A DNA stretch of 64,000 nt, from positions 5,298,450 to 5,362,449 of the forward strand of contig NC_014962.1 of the NCBI RefSeq assembly GCF_000186345.1. Reading direction: 5' to 3'. A program made the position numbers and the translations under genes. This document shows positions 28,848-36,454 of this stretch, one piece after another. The notes under the pieces were generated by a model, which saw only the letters and a list, made by a program, of their open reading frames with translations, did not search any database and had not been told where the DNA came from. Each line of letters starts with the position of its first letter. Position 1 is the first letter of the stretch. Source of the stretch: Isosphaera pallida ATCC 43644 (GTDB taxonomy: Bacteria; Planctomycetota; Planctomycetia; Isosphaerales; Isosphaeraceae).

Positions 28848-29336
28848 AATCGGTTCGGTTTCGTTTCGTCCGTGCGGACGCGGCGGCGCGTCGAACCGAG
28901 TTGGGCCGACACCGATTCAACTCCCGCCGATTTTCCCGCGTCATCGAACGATTGGTCGGTTCGAATCGAACCAAAGTTGGAAGAAGGGTTGGGACTGAAT
29001 TGCGCTCCTCCGCCTCGTCGTTCCGTGGGGTCGCGGCACCGTGAGGTTCACTCGTATTCAGATCGGCCCGGATGCGATAGCGATGAAGAGCCGATGAATT
29101 CGGAGCCGGTTTGAGAAAACGCTGCCGCACGCCGTTGACGAAACCAAATCAGGCTGTTAAAGTCCCATGACCCTTCTCACGTTGGGAACCTGATCCCGTT
29201 TGCCCACGCGGCCCCTCGGTTCGGGATTCCCTTTTCAAGGGTCGTCACCGACCCAGTTTCACGATCAACGACGTGACTTCGCCTCTCCCCTCGTTGATCA
29301 ATCATCTCAACTCCCGTCCTTCGACGAGACCCAATC
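28848..29336. other. Intergenic region with an A/T-flanked dyad
   Basis: 489 bases without a supported gene. GGTTCGAATCGAACC (28958-28972) is a 7+7 bp dyad about 110 bases after the kinase stop and may be a weak terminator or a binding site. The promoter candidate for the next gene is listed separately. Confidence 0.4.
29135..29163 (+). promoter_or_regulatory. Candidate sigma70-type promoter
   Basis: TTGACG, a 17-base spacer and TAAAGT lie about 175 bases before the Phd/YefM-like gene. The -35 matches consensus at 5 of 6 positions and the -10 at 4 of 6, with ideal spacing. Predicted by eye. Confidence 0.42.
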
Positions 29337-29702
29337 ATGGCCAAGTCCAACGTCCGCTTCGTGGGAAGCCGCGAACTGCACCGTGACCTTCCCGAGGTAC
29401 TGGACGACCTCGACGATCTCAATAGCCGTTACGTTTTGACCATCCACAGCAAACCCCGCGCCGTGCTGATCGGAGCTGAGGCATTCGCTGCGTTGGTCCG
29501 AAGCGCCTCGGCAGGGGACCGTTTGCTGGCCCTGCAACTCGAGGCGCTCCTCCAAGGTCAACGCCCCAAGGCCACGTCCTCAAGCCGCAAGGCCAAAGCG
29601 CGCGCCAACTCTCCAGTCCGTCACTCCAACCACGACGACGACAACGCCGACGAATCCACCAACGACGACTCATGCCTGGTCGCCTTAGGTACCAAATCCT
29701 GA
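29337..29702 (+). CDS. Orphan Phd/YefM-like antitoxin-type protein
   Basis: 121 residues. Residues 1-60 (VRFVGSRELHRDLPEVLDDL, then RYVLTIHSKPRAVLIGAEAF and AALV) have the layout of the Phd/YefM antitoxin fold: a strand and helix starting from a Ser-Arg-Glu-Leu segment, then the strand-turn with Pro-Arg-Ala-Val-Leu-Ile that precedes the long helix. The C-terminal half is Lys/Arg- then Asp/Asn-rich (HDDDNADESTNDD) and probably disordered. No toxin gene (Doc, YoeB, PIN) lies on either side, so it may act as a stand-alone DNA-binding regulator. An inverted repeat terminator candidate follows the gene. Confidence 0.55.
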   Translation: MAKSNVRFVGSRELHRDLPEVLDDLDDLNSRYVLTIHSKPRAVLIGAEAFAALVRSASAGDRLLALQLEALLQGQRPKATSSSRKAKARANSPVRHSNHDDDNADESTNDDSCLVALGTKS

Positions 29703-29800
29703 CCTGTCAATAAACCAAGCAGTGGGGGAACCCGCAAAACACGGGGAGAGGTGACCCTGAACCCCACTCACACTCTCACACTCAAATCAACTCCAACGAA

Positions 29801-29841
29801 ATCGAATCAAACCAAACCGGCAGGGTTTGGTTTGATTCGAT
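29801..29841. terminator. Perfect 18-bp inverted repeat between convergent genes
   Basis: ATCGAATCAAACCAAACC, loop GGCAG, then the exact reverse complement. It lies between the stop of the Phd-like gene (plus) and the stop of cobL (minus), so it can serve both strands. There is no long T run, so factor-independent termination is plausible rather than certain. Confidence 0.65.
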
Positions 29842-29967
29842 GGTGCCGTGTCACCCGTCGTTTTCCACTTCCTTTTCCTTTGGTTCGTTGTTCGTGAGTC
29901 GGGTTGGTGACAGTTCCTTTCCTTTCCGCCTTGCTTCCGAACGAATTTCAATTTCGTTTTCCCAGTT

Positions 29968-31236
29968 TCAGTCCTCGATGATCCCGGTCTTGGAGGCCGA
30001 CAACACAAAGGTGGGGTTGGCCGCCTCGAACCGCACTCGGTCGAGTTGATCGATTCCCCTTGCGATCCAGACCTGGCGTACCTCCACGACGCTCCCGCCG
30101 GCTAACTGCTTGAGGACGGTGTGGGCGGTGGCCAACCCATCGACGGTCGCCACGTTGACCACCAAGCGTCCCCCCTCGGCCAGACGGGTCCAGGCTTCAC
30201 GCAGAATCGACTCGACCTGACGCCCGGTCCCGCCTACGAAGATCGCGTCGGGAGTAGGCAAGCTGGCGAGAACCTCAGGCGCTCGGCCGGGGATCGCCCG
30301 AACATTGTCCACCGCGAACGCCTCGGCGTTGGACTCGATCAACGCCAGGTCGGTCGGCTCCGGCTCGATGGCGTACACCATCCCTCGGGGAGCCAATCGC
30401 GCTGCCTCGATCGATACCGAACCGCTGCCGGCCCCAATATCCCACACCACGCTCTCGGGCCGAAGATCCATCAACGCCAACGCGATCGCCCGCACCTCTG
30501 CCTGAGTGATCAACTCCCGCTTGGGCAGGCTCTGGGCGAATGCCTCGTCGGGGTTGCCGAACAGCCGCATCCCGCGGGTGGGAATTCGACGATCGGGCCG
30601 GTTGGGCTTACGCACCAACACCATCACGTTGAGCGGATGAAACTCCAAACCGACCAGATCGGCAAGTTCGGCGGTGGTGATCCGTTCATCCGGCGAACCG
30701 AGGTTCTCGCAGACCGACGCCTTGAAATAGTCGATCCCCCGATCCAACAACGCCCGCGCCACCTTGGCGGGCGGGTGACGGTCGCTGGAGAACAACCCGA
30801 CCTTCTCGGCGGTGCGAATCCGCTCCAACACCACCTCCAGCGGCCTCTCGGCCAGGCTGGTCAAATAGGCATCCTCCCAACTCTCCTTGAGCCGCGCAAA
30901 CGCCAGCTGCATACTCGACACATGAGGAATGACCTCGAACCGTTCCTTGCCCAGACGGTCGCACAGGAACCGCGCGATCCCATAAAACAGGGGATCGCCC
31001 TGGCTCACCAGCACTGGGCGGGACGCCTCATTGAGCGCCTGACGAGTCTGATCCAGCGCCGTGGTCATATCGGGGTCGAGTTCGACCCGTCGCGCGTGAC
31101 CCGCCGCCGAGCCAATCGCTGCGAGCGCCGAAGTGGTACCAAGAATCCAATCGGCCTCTCGAATCACCGCGCGGCTCGATTCGCTCAAGCCATCGAAGCC
31201 ATCGTCACCCACCCCGACAATCACGATCTTGGCCAC
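29968..31236 (-). CDS. cobL: Precorrin-6Y C5,15-methyltransferase (decarboxylating), CbiE-CbiT fusion
   Basis: 422 residues from a GTG after GGGGAGGATG; a TTG one codon upstream is the alternative. The N-terminal half is a tetrapyrrole methylase (CbiE): IVIVGVGDDGFDGLS, SQGDPLFYGIARFL, HVSSMQLAFARL. The C-terminal half is CbiT with a class I SAM motif (VWDIGAGSGSVSIEAARLAP) and DAIFVGGTG. Together they perform two C-methylations and a decarboxylation in aerobic-type or hybrid cobalamin synthesis in the cytoplasm. No other cob/cbi gene is in the window. A foldable intergenic element lies 130 bases upstream of the start (separate entry). Confidence 0.93.
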   Translation of the reverse strand: MAKIVIVGVGDDGFDGLSESSRAVIREADWILGTTSALAAIGSAAGHARRVELDPDMTTALDQTRQALNEASRPVLVSQGDPLFYGIARFLCDRLGKERFEVIPHVSSMQLAFARLKESWEDAYLTSLAERPLEVVLERIRTAEKVGLFSSDRHPPAKVARALLDRGIDYFKASVCENLGSPDERITTAELADLVGLEFHPLNVMVLVRKPNRPDRRIPTRGMRLFGNPDEAFAQSLPKRELITQAEVRAIALALMDLRPESVVWDIGAGSGSVSIEAARLAPRGMVYAIEPEPTDLALIESNAEAFAVDNVRAIPGRAPEVLASLPTPDAIFVGGTGRQVESILREAWTRLAEGGRLVVNVATVDGLATAHTVLKQLAGGSVVEVRQVWIARGIDQLDRVRFEAANPTFVLSASKTGIIED

Positions 31237-31365
31237 CAATCATCCTCCCCTCGCCGCCCGGCCCAACGTCGCGCGGTTCGGCCCGGTTCGACCAAAACCA
31301 AACCGAGACCGGCTCACCGCGCGATCCGATCCTAGCGAAAACCAAAACGGCCCGCATGGGGAGGG

Positions 31366-31421
31366 AGCCTGCGTTTTCGCCCAGGGGCGAGAAAGGGGGG
31401 CAGCCGTTAGCCGCAGGCTGC
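31366..31421. other. Structured intergenic element with alternative stems upstream of cobL
   Basis: AGCCTGCG (31366-31373) pairs with CGCAGGCT (31412-31419). Inside is a hairpin from TTTTCGCC with GGCGAGAAA (one bulge). GCAGCC (31400-31405) can instead pair with GGCTGC (31416-31421), which would break the outer stem. The element could be transcribed in the leader of cobL on the minus strand. It lacks the conserved boxes of the cobalamin riboswitch. It could also be a 3' structure of the upstream membrane gene, or a dispersed repeat. Confidence 0.35.
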
Positions 31422-31517
31422 AAAGCACAGGCACCGAGTCCGTAGGCACGAGGATTCCACGTTTGAGGTCTTGTACTGATTCGGAACCCAGTTTGTCCGT
31501 TGCTGCCTCTGGAACGT

Positions 31518-31971
31518 TCAGAAGTTGAGTGGGTCCGTGTCTTCTGAAACACCGCGACCGAGAAGACGCGGCACCAGCACACCAAGAATGAGCGAGGAAA
31601 GGCATACCGAAACTGCGATCGCAACGAAGATGATCAATTGGTCCCTAGGAAGTGGACTCGGGTCCGGTGTATCCCAGAAAAAGTATGCGGTCCCGCGGTA
31701 AGTCGTCCAAAAGTCAAACCCTACGACACAGACGAGCAGAGGGACATACAAACCAACCCAGAACTAAGGAGGCGATCGTCGCCGCCTGCCACTTCCGCGC
31801 CGCGTCGAGAAGAACCCGTTGCTGAACCTCCTCCGTAGTGATCCCCTTGGCTGCTGCGACCGCGTTGAGGAATCGCCCGACCAACTCGACGTCATCGGCG
31901 GATCGCGTAGGCGTACTGTCAACTGGTGAATGGGTCGGAGATGAATCAACGGGGGACACGGCAAACCTCAT
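31518..31971 (-). pseudogene. Frame-disrupted two-helix membrane protein
   Basis: Two minus-strand frames fit together as one protein. The first (from the ATG at 31971) gives a polar N-terminus, a helix DVELVGRFLNAVAAAKGITT and the start of a membrane helix (ATIASLVLGW), then runs into out-of-frame residues. A +1 shift near 31740-31755 continues the hydrophobic helix (VPLLVCVVGFDFW) and adds a second one (LIIFVAIAVSVCLSSLILGV) to a natural stop at 31518. Removing one T in the GGTTTG run would restore a single protein of about 145 residues. This may be a real mutation, a sequencing error or, less likely, recoding. Family not recognised. Confidence 0.45.
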
Positions 31972-32040
31972 CTCTATTGTCTCACAACCAAGCCCAACAC
32001 CAGAGTGGCACTGGGTGGGCTGTGGATGTCCAAAACGCTC

Positions 32041-32466
32041 TCATGCCGCACGGTCCGCTGCGGCGATCGGTTTGGCGTTACCGCTTGCGTTGGGGTTGAC
32101 CTGTTCCTCCCACCGCTTGCGGGCCTCCTCGTTTAGCTCCTCGAAGATACCCGCCCCGTGTTTGCGCTTGACTTCTGCCTCGATCACCTCGTTCCAGCCA
32201 CGGACCTCTTGGATGAAGTCGGCTTCCGCCAAACCTGGCGGTAGGTTGGGAACCTCGTAGCCCACGCCGCATCGCTGTTGCAGAAGTTTGACGTACTCGC
32301 TGTGTCCGGGCGGGGACGGCAGCGGTGGATACTCCTTGAGTTTCAGGACGCCGGCCGCGACGGCTTCCGTCGCCTCATTGATCCCCTTGTCATAGCCGGA
32401 TGGCGAACATCCCGCCGTCAGGACGGTGGTGGCGACTGCCCAGACGATCAAGTTACGCCCGCCCAT
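32041..32466 (-). CDS. Small hypothetical lipoprotein
   Basis: 141 residues; ATG after GGAGGGACG (a GTG one codon upstream is possible). MGGRNLIVWAVATTVLTAGC has a lipobox LTAGC, so a lipid-anchored protein is expected. The mature part is mostly helical and charged (FIQEVRGWNEVIEAEVKRKH, FEELNEEARKRWEEQ). Two cysteines are seen: the lipobox Cys and one in QRCGVGYEVP. It lies 69 bases upstream of the frame-disrupted membrane protein on the same strand. Function unknown. Confidence 0.65.
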   Translation of the reverse strand: MGGRNLIVWAVATTVLTAGCSPSGYDKGINEATEAVAAGVLKLKEYPPLPSPPGHSEYVKLLQQRCGVGYEVPNLPPGLAEADFIQEVRGWNEVIEAEVKRKHGAGIFEELNEEARKRWEEQVNPNASGNAKPIAAADRAA

Positions 32467-32714
32467 CACGCGTCCCTCCGTCTCTGAAAAACAAGGTCAG
32501 CAGCTTGGCCTGCCGATGACAACTCTTGGAAAATCCCAAAGCACTTTGTGGGCTCGGTCCGCTGAGTCGCTTGATGGTTAGGCCACACACCGTTCACACG
32601 ATATCCCCAACATCATTCGGTTGGCAACCCCAACGAAAGTCAAGCGTATCATGACCGTGGACGAAGCCGCTTCATGGCCTACTCACTCCCTTCCTCCCGC
32701 CGGACCCGCCGCCT

Positions 32715-33986
32715 ATGATTCTTGAAGGCACGCTGATTCGTCCCAACACTTCGGGACGAGTCGAATTGATCGCCGGCCAGTTGACGATCGACCCTCAGGC
32801 CGGACGGATCGTCCAGGTTCGAACCATCGACGACGCCCCAACGGCGGCGGACTCGTACTCGTCTCCGCAACCGCCCGACCTGGGCGGACACGCGACCGAG
32901 TGGCTCGTCGCGCCCGGATTCATCGACGCCCATGTCCATCTGCCTCAGTTCGACGCCATCGGCGCGGGGGGATTGCCTCTGCTCGACTGGCTCGATCGCG
33001 CGATTTTGCCGGTCGAGGCCCGCTGGAACGACTCCGATTACGCCCGCGACCGCGTCCGGGCGGCGATTGGACGGATGCTCGATCATGGCACCACTGCGTT
33101 CGCCGCCTATGCCACCATCCACCACGACGCCACTCGCGCCGCTCTGGAGGAGGCCCACGCCTTGGGACTCCGCGCCGCGATCGGTCAACCGATGATGGAC
33201 CAGCATCATGCTCGGGATTCGATCCGTTCCACTGACGCTCTGCTTGAGGAGGCATGCGCTCTGCTGGAGGAAAACGCCTCTCGACACGGTGGGCGGGTCG
33301 AGGTCGCTCTGACGCCCCGCTACGCAGTGGGATGCTCCGCACGGCTCATGACCGGTCTGGCCGAGTTAGCCCGCGACCACGGCGCGTTGATCCAAACCCA
33401 CCTTTCTGAAACCCGCGACGAGGTCGAACTGGCGTTGAAGATCCATCCCGCCTCCAACTACACCGCGATTTACGACCAGTACGGTCTGCTCACCCCCCGC
33501 ACCGTGCTGGGCCACGGTGTTTGGCTCGACGACAACGAGCGCCAATTGCTTGCCCAACGCGGCGCGGTCGTGGCGCACTGTCCGGTCGCCAACGCCTTCC
33601 TGCGCTCGGGCGCGATGGATTGGAACTTGCTGGATCAATGCGGTGTGCGTTTGGCGATCGGTTCGGACATTGGGGCTGGGTCGCAACCGGCGATGCCTCG
33701 GGTGGGTCAAGCGTTGCTCCGCACTGTCGGCGATCTCCACCCTGAGGGGCCGATTCCCGACCCCGCTGAGGTCTGGTGGCGTCTGACCCGAGGCAATGCC
33801 CTGGCGCTGGGCTGGGAGAATGTCGGCCATCTCGAACCCGGCGCGGAGGCCGATCTCCTCGTGTTGCGGCCCGACGTTGCTTGGTCCAACGCGCCTGACC
33901 CCCTGGGTATGTTGCTCCATTCCTGGGACGACCGTTGGCTCAAGGCGGTCATCGTCGCCGGTCGGGTGGCGCGACGGTTTCCCTGA
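32715..33986 (+). CDS. guaD: Guanine deaminase (amidohydrolase family)
   Basis: 423 residues. The amidohydrolase metal site is complete: GFIDAHVHLPQ (HxH near residue 77), QTHLSETRDE (His near 229), GHGVWL (His near 265) and SDIGAGS (Asp near 317). HVHLPQFDAIGAGGLPLLDW and the central WN-DSDYA-type segment fit guanine deaminase better than the related AtzA/TrzA deaminases. It converts guanine to xanthine and ammonia in purine salvage or nitrogen recovery, in the cytoplasm. It stands alone without other purine-catabolism genes, so chlorohydrolase-like activity on another purine or triazine cannot be excluded. Confidence 0.8.
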   Translation: MILEGTLIRPNTSGRVELIAGQLTIDPQAGRIVQVRTIDDAPTAADSYSSPQPPDLGGHATEWLVAPGFIDAHVHLPQFDAIGAGGLPLLDWLDRAILPVEARWNDSDYARDRVRAAIGRMLDHGTTAFAAYATIHHDATRAALEEAHALGLRAAIGQPMMDQHHARDSIRSTDALLEEACALLEENASRHGGRVEVALTPRYAVGCSARLMTGLAELARDHGALIQTHLSETRDEVELALKIHPASNYTAIYDQYGLLTPRTVLGHGVWLDDNERQLLAQRGAVVAHCPVANAFLRSGAMDWNLLDQCGVRLAIGSDIGAGSQPAMPRVGQALLRTVGDLHPEGPIPDPAEVWWRLTRGNALALGWENVGHLEPGAEADLLVLRPDVAWSNAPDPLGMLLHSWDDRWLKAVIVAGRVARRFP

Positions 33987-34435
33987 GCCGATCGGTCGGG
34001 GCGGGCGATCCTCAACTTGAAGAACGCTCGCCATCCGCGTCCGCGTGGTCCTGGTCTAACAGACGTTGAGCGGCGATCGTCGGGAGATTGTTGATCCCCG
34101 CGTACCACCGCCTCGCGGACCTCGGGCGGGCAAACTGGTCGGCGGCGGCCCGTCGGAGAAACCGCTAAACAAAGCGGATGAATCAACGGCGGCAGCAAAG
34201 CCAATCGCGCCTGGGGACCCAACAAACGTTGGTCGTCCGGCGTGGATCCCCACCGTCTCTGCTTCGATCGGCTATGACGATCCGCCCTCCGCGCTCCGAA
34301 AACGCTTGAAAACCGAACCGACCCAAGCCAAGCCTCTTGGAGTCTCGTCTCAATCTCGACGGCGAGGGCGTCTGGAACCGTCGAAACGGTACGCGTGACG
34401 TGACCGGTTTGGTTTGCAATCGTCGCGTGGTTTGT
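33987..34435. other. Intergenic region between convergent genes
   Basis: 449 bases between the stops of guaD and the thioesterase gene. Open frames here have no coding character. No clear terminator hairpin or RNA gene was found. Confidence 0.45.
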
Positions 34436-34870
34436 CTACTTCAGCTCCTCCGGCAAGGCGCGGGGCTTGCCGTCCCGATCGACGCAGGCTAGGGTCGTAT
34501 GGCCGATTGCCAGAATCTCGCCGTCCCGGATCACCTCGTAACGATGCTTAATCTTGACGAACGACACCGATTCCACAGTCGTCCGAATTGTCAGCAAGTC
34601 GTCATATTTCGCGGGTTTCCGGTATTTGCAATTCAGTTCGACCACCACGAGGAACGAGCCGGCGTCTTCGATTTCGCGGTAGGTGATCCCGCGCTTGCGG
34701 AGCAGTTCGGTGCGTCCTTGTTCAAAGTAGACAGCGAACTGGGCGTGGTGAAGGAATCCCATCCGGTCGGTTTCGGCGTAGCGGACCCGGATGGTAATGT
34801 CGTCGCTTTGGGGATGAGCCACCGGCGAAGGATCGGCCGGTCCAACCGGTGCGGGCTTCGTCTCGTCCAT
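34436..34870 (-). CDS. 4HBT hot-dog acyl-CoA thioesterase (YbgC type)
   Basis: 144 residues forming a single hot-dog fold. The signature VRYAETDRMGFLHHAQFAVY holds the catalytic Asp (ETDRMG) and is the standard YbgC/4-hydroxybenzoyl-CoA thioesterase motif. The rest (YFEQGRTELLRKRG, LNCKYRKPAKYDDLLTIRT, IGHTTLACVDRDGKPR) follows the family closely. It hydrolyses short or medium acyl-CoA in the cytoplasm. In many bacteria ybgC sits next to tol-pal genes; that context is absent here. The N-terminal ~22 residues are a non-conserved extension. Confidence 0.88.
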   Translation of the reverse strand: MDETKPAPVGPADPSPVAHPQSDDITIRVRYAETDRMGFLHHAQFAVYFEQGRTELLRKRGITYREIEDAGSFLVVVELNCKYRKPAKYDDLLTIRTTVESVSFVKIKHRYEVIRDGEILAIGHTTLACVDRDGKPRALPEELK

Positions 34871-35066
34871 GAGGCGGAGGACTCCCGGCCTAGAGCGGAA
34901 AGGAGGTTCGGGGAAGGAAAGAAACGCTGTGGGGTTGGACTCAAAACAACAGAGGTGAGTGGTGTAGAATCGGCGGAGTGGCTTCTAGGTGGGGGAAAGG
35001 AATCCCTGCTGGGGCGGGTTAGTGGCCGCCCCGGAAGGGACTCCGAACCCGATTCGATACGTCACG

Positions 35067-35609
35067 TCAGGATTCTTCACCGGCCCCGTCGATGGGAGAT
35101 TCAACCCCGGCGCGGGAGCGACGGCGACGGCGACGGGTCGGTAACGGTTGGCTGACGTTCCATTGGTCGTCGAACTGTTCGGCGGCGTATTCCAGGAACC
35201 CGCCCACGATCCCCAGGAATTGGAAACGGGGACCGCGGGATTCCAAAAACTCGTGAAACAGGAACCCGCCTTCGGCGAACTCGTCGGCGTTGTCAAGGAT
35301 CTCGTCGGCCAGGCTTTCTACCATGACATCGCGGGCTTGGTTGAGAATGGCGAGGGCCTGACGATACTTGTTGACACGGGGTGAACGTGAGGCGGAGCGA
35401 TCTGCGTCCGCGTGCGCTGAGGAGGAGTCGTCGTCGCACGCGCTGAAATCAACAGGAGGGGTCTGGGAACCGGAGACGGTCGGCTTGACGTCGGCGGTCT
35501 CGTGATGGAAATCGCTGGTGGGTTTGGATTCGCCGCAACAAGAGCCGTGGTCGGCGGCGGCGTGGTTGGTTTCACACTCGGATTCAAACGAAACGTCGGA
35601 ATCGGGCAT
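35067..35609 (-). CDS. Hypothetical acidic protein with basic tail
   Basis: 180 residues from the ATG starting MPDSDVSFESE; GGGAGGAACC lies upstream. The first ~80 residues are acidic and Ser/His/Cys-rich and look disordered. Residues about 85-160 form a helical, conserved-looking core (KYRQALAILNQARDVMVESL, NADEFAEGGFLFHEFLESRG, LGIVGGFLEYAAEQFDDQ). The C-terminus carries TRRRRRRSRAG. No named family is recognised. The basic run may bind nucleic acid or phosphorylated partners; this is speculation. Confidence 0.55.
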   Translation of the reverse strand: MPDSDVSFESECETNHAAADHGSCCGESKPTSDFHHETADVKPTVSGSQTPPVDFSACDDDSSSAHADADRSASRSPRVNKYRQALAILNQARDVMVESLADEILDNADEFAEGGFLFHEFLESRGPRFQFLGIVGGFLEYAAEQFDDQWNVSQPLPTRRRRRRSRAGVESPIDGAGEES

Positions 35610-36454
35610 TTCGGAATGGTTCCTCCCAACGCGGGCCGCGTCTCGGGTGGAAAAAAGACACCCCACTCGGCAACGCGGTCGAGGGGGTGGTTATAGCGGT
35701 GTGGCATTCTAACCGATTGGTCAACCGCAGTCCACCATCCTTCAACGACCAGTTGGGAGGGCAATCCATCACCACACAGTCCTTCCGCGGTGGCTATGAT
35801 AGCCCAGGTCATCAAGATGATCCCAATCAAGAAGCACGCAAGGGACGAAAACGACACCACCCGGGCGGATTGACTCAATCGACCCGGAACAATGACCGTC
35901 GCGGTCGTATTAAGGTTGAGCAAGACGGCAACGCGAGGGTGGATTGACAAGACGATGACAGCGTGAGTGAATTGGGAAATTCGGGAGGCTTGGTGAGGAT
36001 GTTCCACCATGTCTCCTGAAAAACACGATCGGGACGGCTTGGTGTTCCACCTGAAAATGAGGATCGTTCGCGTCCCAGAGCTCCAAACGCGACTTAGTGT
36101 AACTCAAGAGAGACACTGATCCAAGGCGAATCAAGTCCGCGGTCGCATGGTCTTTCGCAATCCCTCGCTCGTGTGATAGTTCGTTCGTCCGAGCATGAAG
36201 ATGCCAATTCGATTTTATCCTCTCCTATCCGAAATTCATTTTCGTCGGGAGTGAGAGTAAGAGTGTTTTGGTGGGGTTGGCCGTTTTGGGGCGGCAACCT
36301 TGGTCGCGGTTCGATTCCGGCTTGATTTGTGATGGAAGCGTGTCGAACCTGATTAATCCAGCAGTCGAAGTCAACAATATCGTCTCATGGAAATTTCATT
36401 TTCAACCTTGAACGACGCCCGCCGCATCCTCAACGACGAGGGGGGACTGCATTG
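35610..36454. other. Long divergent intergenic region
   Basis: 845 bases between the divergent hypothetical gene and the second kinase. GC content is visibly lower than in the genes around it. Open frames crossing it are extensions of antisense shadows and lack ribosome sites. A run CGGTTCGATTCCG near 36310 resembles a tRNA T-arm, but no matching acceptor or anticodon stem could be built. No other element recognised. Confidence 0.45.

Noticed and set aside
30121-31335. 404-codon open frame on the plus strand.
   Set aside because: Antisense shadow of cobL, rich in Arg/His/Pro with no domain.
35318-36010. 230-codon minus-strand frame with a hydrophobic segment upstream of the hypothetical gene.
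   Set aside because: Half is a shadow of the neighbouring gene and the rest has poor codon character and no ribosome site.
36305-36330. Possible tRNA T-arm (GGTTCGATTCC).
   Set aside because: The T stem has only three pairs, and no acceptor, D or anticodon arm could be fitted upstream.
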